NCBI GenBank assembly: GCA_021825295.1
Contig: JAKAHV010000007.1
Location: 1-64,000 of the forward strand
Direction: 5' to 3'
DNA from: Nitrospirota bacterium
Lineage (GTDB): Bacteria > Nitrospirota > Thermodesulfovibrionia > Thermodesulfovibrionales > JdFR-88
Length of the DNA stretch: 64,000 nt
Under the pieces are notes generated by a model. The model searched no databases and was not told where the DNA came from. It was given only the letters and a program-made list of their open reading frames with translations. The position numbers were made by a program, and so were the translations under genes. Shown in pieces: positions 9,000-16,979 of this stretch. Each line of letters starts with the position of its first letter. The first letter of the stretch is position 1.

Positions 9000-9061
9000 A
9001 CGCCGCCCACTTCCATTTTTTGCCGTCCGGTCTATATAATATCTGAGTTTTAACAGAGGCG

Positions 9062-9379
9062 GTGTTTGTAAAAGCGGCGCTCATGAGGTCCGGATTTAAC
9101 ACGAACGTGCCTTTCGGCGGCAGGACTTACCATGTTCAGACGGAGGATGGTTCCGTGAAAGTCCCCGTTGTGCGAACCCTTCTTTACTGTGCGGGCGAGA
9201 TACTGGCCACGAAGGAGACAGATTACACCTCGCTTCTGACCGGGCCCGATTCCGACCTGAAGATCAAGAAACTGATGGTCCTTCAGCACAGGCTTATGAT
9301 AATGGAGCTTGTCTCCGGCATTCACACGGACGGTGGCGCGGAGAAGCAAAAAATTATATCGCCGTCTTCGGGGCAGTGA
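9062..9379 (+). CDS. Small conserved hypothetical protein (FNTNVPFGGRTYHVQTED type)
   Basis: The 105-aa protein begins (GTG) with a short stretch leading into RSGFNTNVPFGGRTYHVQTEDG, followed by TLLYCAGEILATKETDY. I recognise this layout as a small conserved hypothetical family seen in deltaproteobacteria and related phyla, but its function is not known to me. There is no signal peptide or membrane segment. The gene is 88 bases upstream of ftsE and may be co-transcribed with it. An in-frame ATG seven codons later is an alternative start. A TATAAT-like hexamer lies at 9035-9040 without a good -35 partner. Confidence 0.6.
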   Translation: MFVKAALMRSGFNTNVPFGGRTYHVQTEDGSVKVPVVRTLLYCAGEILATKETDYTSLLTGPDSDLKIKKLMVLQHRLMIMELVSGIHTDGGAEKQKIISPSSGQ

Positions 9380-9467
9380 CGGGAAAGGAAGCGCAATCCG
9401 GCAGGCGTCGGCCGGGGCAATTGATTGGAATGCACCATGAAAAAGATTTTTATTGAGATAGGGCCGT

Positions 9468-10130
9468 ATGGTCAGATTTGAAAACGTATCCAAGACGTAC
9501 GACGGTCAGCAGGCCCTCAGCGGCGTGGATTTCGAGGCGGGCAGGGGCGAACTGCTGTTTATAACCGGCGCTAGCGGCGCCGGCAAGAGCACGCTTCTGA
9601 AACTCATATATCGCGCCATCCGGCCGGACGAGGGCACGATCACCGTAAACGGCGCGGCAATCAACGGGATGGGGGCCCGCCATGTCCCAGGGCTTCGCCG
9701 GTCCATAGGCGTTGTCTTCCAGGATTTCAGGCTTCTTTCGGGAAAGACGATATACGAGAACGTCGCGCTTGCCATGCGGATAAGGGGTGCAGCCGAGAGG
9801 GCCCTGAAACCCCAGGTAATGGAGACCCTGAAGATGGTAGGGCTCAGGCACAAGGCGGACTGTTTTCCGGACACCCTGTCCGGCGGGGAGCAGCAGCGGG
9901 CCGTCATCGCAAGGGCGATAGTGGCCGAGCCAGTCCTGCTTCTGGCCGATGAGCCCACGGGCAACCTGGACCCGGACACCTCGGCGGGCATCATGCGGAT
10001 ATTCAAGGACATAAACGCAAGGGGGACAACTGTGATCATAGCTACCCACAACAGGGACCTCTACACCGGCACGGGCCGCAGGATAATGAGGCTCGCCTCC
10101 GGAAAGATCGAAAGGTTGGATGTGGGATGA
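9468..10130 (+). CDS. ftsE: Cell-division ABC transporter ATP-binding protein FtsE
   Basis: FtsE is the ATPase of the FtsEX complex at the division septum. Seen here are Walker A GASGAGKSTLL, the signature LSGGEQQRAVIARAI, Walker B LLLADEPTGNLD and the H-loop IIATHNRDL. At 220 aa it has the standard length. The stop overlaps the ftsX start (ATGA). The gene set ftsE-ftsX-envC-ctpA is contiguous and on one strand, supporting a septal peptidoglycan-hydrolysis operon. Confidence 0.95.
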   Translation: MVRFENVSKTYDGQQALSGVDFEAGRGELLFITGASGAGKSTLLKLIYRAIRPDEGTITVNGAAINGMGARHVPGLRRSIGVVFQDFRLLSGKTIYENVALAMRIRGAAERALKPQVMETLKMVGLRHKADCFPDTLSGGEQQRAVIARAIVAEPVLLLADEPTGNLDPDTSAGIMRIFKDINARGTTVIIATHNRDLYTGTGRRIMRLASGKIERLDVG

Positions 10131-10993
10131 GCCATCCGGGCAGCGCCATTGCCGGCATCTGGAAGGAAAAATGGATCAACCTGCTCAGTGTATTTTCCAT
10201 AGGGGTCGGGCTATTTATACTGTTGATCTCAATGCTCATCGTGTATAACCTCAATTTTTTCGCCTCAAAGCTCCAGGGCCGGTTCTCGATGACCGTTTAC
10301 CTGGATGACGGGATATCGGCGCCGGACCTGGCCAGGATGCAAGGCGCCATACGCTCCAACCCCGCCGTGGGTTCGGTCTCGTATATCTCGAAGGCGGAGG
10401 CGCTGGCCGAGCTTAAGAAGTCCATGAAGGACTCCGCCTATCTCTTCGAGGGCCTGGACGGAAACCCGCTTCCCGCTTCCCTGGATATAAGGCTCAAGAG
10501 GGGTGACGCGACGGACGCGATGGTCAGGGGGCTGGCCGCCCAGATAAAGGCGATGCGCGGCGCGGTAGACGTGGAGTACGGGGCCAAATTCCTCGACACG
10601 ATAGAGTCCGTGATATCGGGGGCCAGGTCCGCCGGGCTGGCCTTTCTTGCGGCCCTGCTCGGGGGCGTGCTCTTTGTCTGCTACAGCACGGTAAAGATAC
10701 TGTTTTACCGGAGAAGGGACGAGGTCGAGACGCTTGGCCTTCTGGGCGCGACCGCATGGTTCATAAGGGCCCCATTTCTCATTGAGGGGTCGGTGCTGGG
10801 GGTGGCGGGCGGCCTGCTTGCATCCGCCGCGGGTTATGCGGTCTTCGACGTCTTCCTGGCCGGATTTGCCGGGGCGCTGCCTGTCTTCAGGTATATGCAG
10901 ACGCCGGTTTATTTCCTCGGCCTTCTTCCGCTGGCCGGCCTTTTCATCGGGTTTTCGGGGGCGCTCATGGCCCTTGGCAGAATAAAATTCTAA
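10127..10993 (+). CDS. ftsX: Cell-division protein FtsX
   Basis: FtsX is the membrane partner of FtsE and relays ATP hydrolysis to periplasmic hydrolase activators. One membrane helix follows the short cytoplasmic N terminus (LLSVFSIGVGLFILLISMLIV). Then comes a periplasmic domain (MTVYLDDGISAPDLARMQ ...), and three C-terminal helices with the FtsX core (YRRRDEVETLGLLGATAWFIRAPFLIEG). At 288 aa it is full length. It abuts envC directly: the stop codon is followed immediately by ATG. Confidence 0.95.
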   Translation: MSHPGSAIAGIWKEKWINLLSVFSIGVGLFILLISMLIVYNLNFFASKLQGRFSMTVYLDDGISAPDLARMQGAIRSNPAVGSVSYISKAEALAELKKSMKDSAYLFEGLDGNPLPASLDIRLKRGDATDAMVRGLAAQIKAMRGAVDVEYGAKFLDTIESVISGARSAGLAFLAALLGGVLFVCYSTVKILFYRRRDEVETLGLLGATAWFIRAPFLIEGSVLGVAGGLLASAAGYAVFDVFLAGFAGALPVFRYMQTPVYFLGLLPLAGLFIGFSGALMALGRIKF

Positions 10994-12145
10994 ATGCGCC
11001 TGCACGGTAAAAACCTGCTTGCGCTCATGCTCGCCTCCGCCTTCCTTCTGGCCACTGCTTATGTTGCAAGCTCCCATGCCGAGGATGTCAGGGCCAGATA
11101 CAGGAGAATCCAGGGGCAGATAAAAAAGCAGGAGAAAAACATCCGGCAGGCCCGGCAGATGGAGTCTTCCGTCACGGCCGAACTTGAGCGGATAAACGCG
11201 CAACTGGGCCAATACGAGAAGCAGCTCCAGGCCGAGAAAAACCGCATTAACAACACGAATGCCCGGATCGCCCAAACCACTTCAGGGATACAGAAGACCA
11301 GGCAGAAGCTGCAAGACCATCAGCAGTGGCTTAAAAACAAGCTCATCGGACTTCAGAAGCACGGCCAGGCGGACGATCTGGTGATGCTGCTTGGCGCGGA
11401 CGACATGGGGTCCTTCATGCGGAGGTGGAGGTATCTCGAGATCCTTGCAAAGCTGGAGAAGGACCAGCTTGACCAGTATAAATCGGTCTATGGGCAACTG
11501 CAGCAGCAGCAGGCGAAACTCCAGCAGCTCTATGGCGGGCTCAGGAGGCAGGAGGCGCGGACCGCGCTCATTCAAGGCAAGTTAAACGGCAAAAAACAGG
11601 AAAAAGACAATCTCCTCGTGTCTATCCAGAACCGGAAGGCCGGCTACGAGGCCGAGCTGCAGGAACTGCAGAAGGCATCCAGGCGTCTCTACGAGATAAT
11701 AAACCGCTCAAACCTGTATTCGACATACCGGGGGAAGGGTTTCCGCGCGCTAAAAAGCCGGCTCCCCTGGCCGGTCCGCGGCGCTGTCGTCTTCGGATAC
11801 GGCAGGGGCACCGACCCCGTCTTCGGCACCCCGGTCTTCAGAAACGGCATATACATAAGGACGGCGCCCAATGCCACGGTGAGGTCCATATTCACGGGCA
11901 AGGTCGTCTTCGCGAACTGGTTCAAGGGCTACGGCCAGCTCGTTATAGTCGATCAGGGCCAGGGTTACGATACGCTTTATGCCGATCTGAGTGAGATTTT
12001 TTTAAAAGTTGGGGATATAATAGAGACTAGGGCGGAAGTAGGCAAGGCCGGCAAGTCCGTTATGGTAAATGGCCCGTCGCTATACTTTGAGGTAAGATAC
12101 AGGGGTAAGCCGCTGGACCCGATGCAGTGGCTTGCCAGGAACTGA
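10994..12145 (+). CDS. envC: Murein hydrolase activator, EnvC/M23 family
   Basis: A signal peptide or anchor (NLLALMLASAFLLATAYVASSHA) is followed by a long coiled coil (residues ~30-250, many Q/K/E heptads), then a LytM/M23 domain ending GPSLYFEVRYRGKPLDPMQWL. The M23 zinc-ligand histidines are not conserved: the position of the usual DHG is VDQGQGYDTLYADLSE. This is expected for EnvC-type activators, which stimulate amidases rather than cleaving murein. Its position directly after ftsEX matches the known FtsEX-EnvC partnership. Confidence 0.92.
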   Translation: MRLHGKNLLALMLASAFLLATAYVASSHAEDVRARYRRIQGQIKKQEKNIRQARQMESSVTAELERINAQLGQYEKQLQAEKNRINNTNARIAQTTSGIQKTRQKLQDHQQWLKNKLIGLQKHGQADDLVMLLGADDMGSFMRRWRYLEILAKLEKDQLDQYKSVYGQLQQQQAKLQQLYGGLRRQEARTALIQGKLNGKKQEKDNLLVSIQNRKAGYEAELQELQKASRRLYEIINRSNLYSTYRGKGFRALKSRLPWPVRGAVVFGYGRGTDPVFGTPVFRNGIYIRTAPNATVRSIFTGKVVFANWFKGYGQLVIVDQGQGYDTLYADLSEIFLKVGDIIETRAEVGKAGKSVMVNGPSLYFEVRYRGKPLDPMQWLARN

Positions 12146-12191
12146 TCGCGTTTTGAAGGGGCGCGCGCAAACTCACTGGAGGTTTTTAGGC

Positions 12192-13517
12192 ATGTCCTTT
12201 GGTTTGAATTTGAAAAAGAAGAGGTTCTGGATTGCGGCCCTGGCGATAAGCCTTGTGGCCTCGATGGCGGCAATGACCCTGTGGGAGAGCAAGGCCGTCA
12301 GCGCGGGGGAGGATTACTCCGAATTGAGGATCTTCACCGAGGTACTTCAGGCGGTGAAGGCCAACTACGTGGAGAAGACCAGCACCAAGGACCTTGTTTA
12401 CGCGGCAATCAAGGGCATGATCAACTCGCTGGACCCGCACTCCGGCTTCATGCCTCCGGATGCCTACAAGGATATGCAGGTGGACACAAGCGGTGAGTTC
12501 GGCGGCCTGGGCCTGGAGGTAGGCGTCAAGGACGATGTCCTGACGGTCATTGCCCCGATGGACGGCACCCCTGCCGACAAGGCCGGGATAAAGCCCGGCG
12601 ACAAGATAGTCAAGATCGACGGGAAGGACACCCGGGACATGTCCCTTTTTGACGCGGTAAAAAAGATGCGCGGCCCCAAGGGCACCAGTGTCACCCTTTC
12701 CATCTGGCGGGAGGGATTCAAGAAGCTCCGCGATGTTACGGTCGTAAGGGACATAATAAAGGTAAAGAGCGTCAAATGGAAGGTCCTGGACAAGCAGGAC
12801 GGCATCGGTTATATAAAGCTCGCCCAGTTCCAGGAGAGGTCCGCGGCGGAGATGGCCGCCGCCCTCAAGGAGCTGAACGAGCAGGGGATGCGCTCCCTCA
12901 TACTGGACTTGAGGAACAACCCCGGCGGGCTTCTTAACAGCGCGGTCGATGTTGCCAGTCAGTTCCTGGCGCAGAACAAGCTGGTGGTCTCCATCAAGGG
13001 CAGGACCGGTCCCGGCACCGACTACAAAACCACCAGCACATATCCGCATTACGACCATATGCGCATGATAGTGCTTGTCAACCAGGGCAGCGCCAGCGCG
13101 TCCGAGATTGTGGCAGGCGCCCTTAAGGACTGGGGCAGAGCGGTCATCCTTGGCACCCGGACCTTCGGCAAGGGCTCCGTGCAGACGGTCATCCCGCTTA
13201 GCGACGGCTCCGCCTTGAGGCTCACTACGGCCAGGTACTATACGCCGAAGGGCATCTCCATTCAGAATACGGGCATCACTCCGGACATAGAGGTCAGGCT
13301 GGCCCTTATGCCGGGCGAGAAGGAGCACCCCTTCATCAGGGAAAAAGACCTTAAAAACCATCTTGACGCCGGCAAGCAGACGATGAAAGGCGCGCCGGCC
13401 AAGGAAGAGGTCGCGCCTTTTGGGCCCCTGAATGAGAAGGACGACAACCAGCTTCAAAGGGCCATCGACCTGCTCAAGAGCTGGGACGTCTTCGAGAAGG
13501 TGGCGAAGTCCTCTTAA
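12192..13517 (+). CDS. ctpA: Carboxy-terminal processing protease (S41 family)
   Basis: The product has an N-terminal signal anchor (FWIAALAISLVASMAAMTLW), a PDZ domain (GGLGLEVGVKDDVLTVIAPMDGTPADKAGIKPGDKI) and an S41 protease core with catalytic Ser in GSASASEIVAGAL and Lys in GTRTFGKGSVQ. Such proteases trim periplasmic proteins, including murein hydrolases and their regulators, consistent with the ftsEX-envC neighbours. I choose ATG 12192 rather than the track start at 12132 because GGAGG lies 9 bases before it, and the first 20 residues of the track ORF do not look like part of a signal sequence. Confidence 0.93.
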   Translation: MSFGLNLKKKRFWIAALAISLVASMAAMTLWESKAVSAGEDYSELRIFTEVLQAVKANYVEKTSTKDLVYAAIKGMINSLDPHSGFMPPDAYKDMQVDTSGEFGGLGLEVGVKDDVLTVIAPMDGTPADKAGIKPGDKIVKIDGKDTRDMSLFDAVKKMRGPKGTSVTLSIWREGFKKLRDVTVVRDIIKVKSVKWKVLDKQDGIGYIKLAQFQERSAAEMAAALKELNEQGMRSLILDLRNNPGGLLNSAVDVASQFLAQNKLVVSIKGRTGPGTDYKTTSTYPHYDHMRMIVLVNQGSASASEIVAGALKDWGRAVILGTRTFGKGSVQTVIPLSDGSALRLTTARYYTPKGISIQNTGITPDIEVRLALMPGEKEHPFIREKDLKNHLDAGKQTMKGAPAKEEVAPFGPLNEKDDNQLQRAIDLLKSWDVFEKVAKSS

Positions 13518-13543
13518 GGCGGCCCGGGCCGGGGGGGCAAAAA

Positions 13544-14278
13544 ATGTCCAGGGTGATCTTCGATATCGAGACCGCGGGCAGCGAATTCGACGCCCTGGAG
13601 GAGCCTTTCAAGGATTATTTCCTCCGGTTCGCGGAGTCTGAAGACGATGTGGCCGCCGTAAAGGACAGCCTCTCCTTCTATCCCCTGACGGCTGAAATCG
13701 TGGCAATCGGCATGTTGAACCCCGACAGCGGCAGGGGCGCCGTTTACTACCAGGCCCCGCCCGCCCCGTCTGTCGAGGAGGACGGCCTGATCTTCGAGGC
13801 CTCCACCGAGAAGGAGATACTCGAAAAATTCTGGCGGGCAATCAGGAGCTACGACCAGTTCATCACTTTTAATGGCCGGTGCTTCGACTGCCCGTTCATA
13901 ATGACGCGCACGGCCTTGCACAGGACCGCGCCCACGCGCGATCTCATGCCCAACCGCTACGGCAACGCGCATATAGACCTGCTGGACCAGCTTACATTTT
14001 TCGGAGCGGTACGCAGGCGTTTCAGCCTGGACCTCTGGTGCAGGTTTTTCGGCATCGAAAGCCCCAAAAAGGAGACTTCCGGCCACGAGGTGAAAGATCT
14101 CTTCAGGGCCGGCAGGCGCCTGGAGATCGCCAGGTATTGCGCCGGCGATCTGAAGGCAACAAAATCGCTTCTTGATTACTGGCAAAACTACATCAGGTTC
14201 ACTCCCGGCGAACGGCCCTTCCAGGCAAAAGGCGCCGCAGGCGATACCTTGAAGGACAACAAGGATGTGCGAACTTAA
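13544..14278 (+). CDS. Predicted 3'-5' exonuclease, RNase H-like (DEDDy, PolB exo2-like)
   Basis: The protein opens with VIFDIETAGSEFD, exonuclease motif I with the D-x-E pair. FITFNGRCFDCPFI serves as motif II, and YCAGDLKATKSLLDYW as motif III with Tyr and Asp. This DEDDy layout matches the stand-alone 3'-5' exonuclease family related to the PolB proofreading domain. Substrate (DNA or RNA) is unknown. It follows ctpA by 26 bases and overlaps the next small gene by 14 bases. Confidence 0.8.
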   Translation: MSRVIFDIETAGSEFDALEEPFKDYFLRFAESEDDVAAVKDSLSFYPLTAEIVAIGMLNPDSGRGAVYYQAPPAPSVEEDGLIFEASTEKEILEKFWRAIRSYDQFITFNGRCFDCPFIMTRTALHRTAPTRDLMPNRYGNAHIDLLDQLTFFGAVRRRFSLDLWCRFFGIESPKKETSGHEVKDLFRAGRRLEIARYCAGDLKATKSLLDYWQNYIRFTPGERPFQAKGAAGDTLKDNKDVRT

Positions 14279-14456
14279 CGCGTATATAACCGGAGCGGAC
14301 AAGGAAGAGCTTTACCTTGAGAGCGTTGACATAATACGGCCCGGGGAGGACGGCATCTATTTGAGAAGCCTCTTCGGCGAGGAAAGGCTCTTCAAGGGAA
14401 AGTTGAAGGAAATCCAGGCTGTCAAGCGAAAGATACTCCTCGAAAAGTCCGGATAG
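14265..14456 (+). CDS. CooT-like small nickel-binding/RNA-binding-fold protein
   Basis: The 63-aa protein starts MCELNAYI and contains VDIIRPGEDGIYLRSLFGEERLFKGKLKEIQAVKRKILLE. This matches the CooT family layout: Cys at position 2, a beta-rich fold, a central LFGE and a C-terminal hydrophobic ILLE. In Rhodospirillum CooT, Cys2 binds Ni(II) and the gene sits in a CO dehydrogenase cluster. No CODH gene is visible here, so a nickel role is only inferred from the family. It overlaps the exonuclease gene and is probably co-translated with it. Confidence 0.75.
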   Translation: MCELNAYITGADKEELYLESVDIIRPGEDGIYLRSLFGEERLFKGKLKEIQAVKRKILLEKSG

Positions 14457-14559
14457 CGTTTTGGGGGAGCTGTCCGCCCGCCGCCCTTTCGCCTGGTTTT
14501 TCCCCCTTCCAGCCGTGTCTAGATGATTTTGCTGAGGACATCTTCGGGGGCAATGCGTT

Positions 14560-15363
14560 TTGAACCGAAACTACTTCAGGTTGATAGACTCCGGGGCCTG
14601 CGGGGCCGCCTTCAACATGGCCCTCGACGAGGCCATAGCCCTTTCGGTGAAGGACGGCCAGGCCCTTCCCGCGGTCCGGCTGTACGGATGGGAGCAGCCG
14701 GCCCTCAGCCTCGGGCGCTTTCAGAAGAACAAAGAGGGGTTTTATGCGGATTTTATCAGGGCAAGCGGCCTGCCGGCAGTGGTCCGCCCCACGGGCGGCA
14801 GGGCCGTCCTGCACCTGGAGAGCGAGCTTACCTACAGCGTTTCGGCCCGTATGGAAGGGGTATTCAAGGGACAGGACCTTTTCGGGTGCTATGCGGTCAT
14901 CAGCGCCGCAATAAGCCGCGCTCTGGAGAGGCTGGGCGCGAAGGTGGAGGTGAAAATTGAAAGGCGCCGGCCTGCCGCCGCGGTCCTGAAAGGTAAAAGT
15001 AACGCGCACTGCTTCCAGAGCATCTCGTATGCGGAGATTGCCTCGGGCGGAAGAAAACTTGTCGGCTCCGCGCAGAGGAGGTGGCCCGAGGGGTTTTTGC
15101 AGCAGGGCTCCATCCCGTTTGAAACGGACGTGCCGCTGCAGGGTAAGGTTTTCAGGGAGTTCGACCCCGGGGCAATGGCCGGCTTGAGCGAAATCGTTTC
15201 CGGCGGCGGAGATAAAAAAAGGAAACGGGAGGCGCTCAAGCGGTATCTGATTGATGAGTTTGAGGCGGTTCTGCGGGTCCCCCTTCTGGCGGCCGCACCG
15301 CAGCGGCGGGAGCTTGAGCTTGCGCGGGACCTTCTTCCGGGATATGAATCCGCGTGTTTCTGA
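14560..15363 (+). CDS. lplA: Lipoate--protein ligase A family protein
   Basis: The product shows the biotin/lipoate A/B ligase fold: FNMALDEAIALSV, PALSLGRFQ, VRPTGGRAVLH (the lipoyl-AMP binding RRxxGGR-type block), DLFGCYAVISAAISRAL, and a conserved Lys in SGGRKLVGSAQRR. LplA-type enzymes attach lipoate or octanoate to E2 and GcvH proteins. TTG 14560 is the best start I see. The last 128 bases overlap the convergent membrane-protein gene. Whether it is LplA, LipM or LipL type cannot be told from sequence alone. Confidence 0.8.
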   Translation: MNRNYFRLIDSGACGAAFNMALDEAIALSVKDGQALPAVRLYGWEQPALSLGRFQKNKEGFYADFIRASGLPAVVRPTGGRAVLHLESELTYSVSARMEGVFKGQDLFGCYAVISAAISRALERLGAKVEVKIERRRPAAAVLKGKSNAHCFQSISYAEIASGGRKLVGSAQRRWPEGFLQQGSIPFETDVPLQGKVFREFDPGAMAGLSEIVSGGGDKKRKREALKRYLIDEFEAVLRVPLLAAAPQRRELELARDLLPGYESACF

Positions 15364-16243
15364 GGTAATACGAGAAGGCGCTTCCGACCAGGGACAAGCC
15401 CAGATACCGTTCCAGCGCATAGCTTGCAAGTTGGTAGGGCAGTATCACTATCATCCCTATGATAGGGATGATCCTGAATGGATACCCTATAACGAAAAGC
15501 AGAAAAGAGGCCACTCCGTATGCGGTCAGCAGGAAGCTGTACCCCCAGAAACCCCACGGGTGGGAGGCAAGAAAGCCCAGGGATTTCTTGATCGAAGGCC
15601 AGGCAGGCTCCGAATCCATAATGACTATGCCCGCCCCGTACGCCCCGACCGTAAGGCTGCCGTAAATCGTGAGCAAGCCCCCAAGCGCTATAAAGAGGTT
15701 CAGGAAGAACTCCAGCAGGATTCCCAGGAATGCGTTCACCGCTTTAAGTGAGTCGGACAGGTAAACGGCCCCCCCAACGGCTACGCCCAGCACAATGAAC
15801 GCCCCCAGAACAAAGGCGCCCAGCAGGAAATAAAAGTTCGCAAGCTGTTTGAAATGCCTCCTTGCCTCCAAGTAGAATATCTTGAGCTTGAAGGGTTCCT
15901 TTCTGTTTTCCAGGGTCCGGGCGATCATCCCCATCGAGCCCGCGACCACGTACATCCAGACGAAGGCGGCGAAAAGCGCGTAGAGAAGTATGCTCGCAAG
16001 CACCAGGGCGGCTATCCAGATATAGCCCCTCGCGAACGCGTCCTTCAGGCTGCTCAGGAATTCCCCCGCGCTTGCGGTCGCAAACTCCACCCCGGCCACC
16101 ATTATCGCGATAAAAAGCGGTATGCCCACGATGACGAAAAAAGCGGCGAGGTTGACGATGGAGGCCACAACCCTTATGAGAACGAGCTGCCACCGGCGAT
16201 TGATTACGTCAAAGCCTTCCTTTACGGAATCGGTGAAAGTCAC
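15236..16243 (-). CDS. Polytopic membrane protein of unknown function, paralogous to the protein at 41767
   Basis: The protein starts GTG, SVKEGFDVINRRWQLVLIRVVASIVNLAAFFVIVGIPLFIAIMVAG, and has about six hydrophobic segments. Helix-rich blocks include PFRIIPIIGMIVILPYQLASYALERYLGL. The tail from about residue 305 is Pro/Ala/Glu rich and lies entirely inside the overlap with the 3' end of lplA on the other strand. The arrangement resembles the membrane proteins annotated as glycerophosphodiesterase membrane-domain or DUF4013-like, and the product at 41767-42684 has the same plan. No function assigned. Confidence 0.7.
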   Translation of the reverse strand: MTFTDSVKEGFDVINRRWQLVLIRVVASIVNLAAFFVIVGIPLFIAIMVAGVEFATASAGEFLSSLKDAFARGYIWIAALVLASILLYALFAAFVWMYVVAGSMGMIARTLENRKEPFKLKIFYLEARRHFKQLANFYFLLGAFVLGAFIVLGVAVGGAVYLSDSLKAVNAFLGILLEFFLNLFIALGGLLTIYGSLTVGAYGAGIVIMDSEPAWPSIKKSLGFLASHPWGFWGYSFLLTAYGVASFLLFVIGYPFRIIPIIGMIVILPYQLASYALERYLGLSLVGSAFSYYLRNTRIHIPEEGPAQAQAPAAAVRPPEGGPAEPPQTHQSDTA

Positions 16244-16318
16244 ATTCTAATTCTACCTAAAAACCGCCGATTTTTCTCCCCTCGTCCCCGTTGCCGGTTC
16301 TGCGTCAGATTGTGTGGG

Positions 16319-16972
16319 TTACCCGGTCGGCCGGAGCAGGGCGCGCGCGGGCGCGGCCTCGGTCCCTTCCAACCTCAGGGGAAGGCATATCAGCTCGTAG
16401 CGGCCCGGACGCACGCCCCTTAGATCCAGGCCTTCGATGATCCACACCCCGGCCTCAAGAAGCGCGCGGTGCACCTGGGCTTCATCCTTCATATACCCGC
16501 TTACGGAGAGGTAATCTATTCCAAGCGCGAGTATCTTCATCCGGGCCAGAAACCGGGCGGCGGCAACCGAAAGGTGGACGAACCGCTCATGGAACCGCTC
16601 CGGCTTTCCCCAGAGCAGGGAATTGTCCGTCTTCAGCAAAATCCTCTGCCCCCGCCTTATGCCCTTTGTTTCCAGCTCCCTGGCCGGGATAGATCCGTCC
16701 GCGCGTCCCCTTGCCTCTACCACCCGCGCGGGCCCGACAAGGGCGTCAGGTGGCATTTCCCCTATGCTTTTTCCGTCCGGCAGGTAGTGCAAAGGGGCGT
16801 CCACGTGGGTGCCGGCATGAGAGCCAAGCGCAATCCTGGAGAGGTTGGCCGCATCTCCCGCGCGGATGTCCCCGATCCATTCGATGTCCACGGGCGGGTC
16901 CCCGGGCCACCCGGGCATGCCGGCCCTTACGGGCACCGAGATATCTATGAGGGGCTGTTTTTTTCTTCCCAA
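16319..16972 (-). CDS. Cyclase / kynurenine-formamidase family hydrolase
   Basis: The protein starts with LIDISVPVRAGMPGWPGDPP and contains the metal-binding HAGTHVDAPLHYLPDGKS motif (HxGTHxDxPxH), followed by GQRILLKTDNS and LALGIDYLSV. These are the signatures of the cyclase family (PF04199), whose members hydrolyse N-formylkynurenine or isatin-type amides. The natural substrate here is unknown. The start is TTG at 16972, 7 bases after the pilR stop, so it is likely read from the pil transcript. Confidence 0.85.
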   Translation of the reverse strand: MGRKKQPLIDISVPVRAGMPGWPGDPPVDIEWIGDIRAGDAANLSRIALGSHAGTHVDAPLHYLPDGKSIGEMPPDALVGPARVVEARGRADGSIPARELETKGIRRGQRILLKTDNSLLWGKPERFHERFVHLSVAAARFLARMKILALGIDYLSVSGYMKDEAQVHRALLEAGVWIIEGLDLRGVRPGRYELICLPLRLEGTEAAPARALLRPTG

Positions 16973-16979
16973 TACGGGG

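Noticed and set aside
10994-12145. EnvC as an inactivated peptidase of special interest
   Set aside because: Loss of the M23 zinc ligands is the norm for EnvC-type activators.
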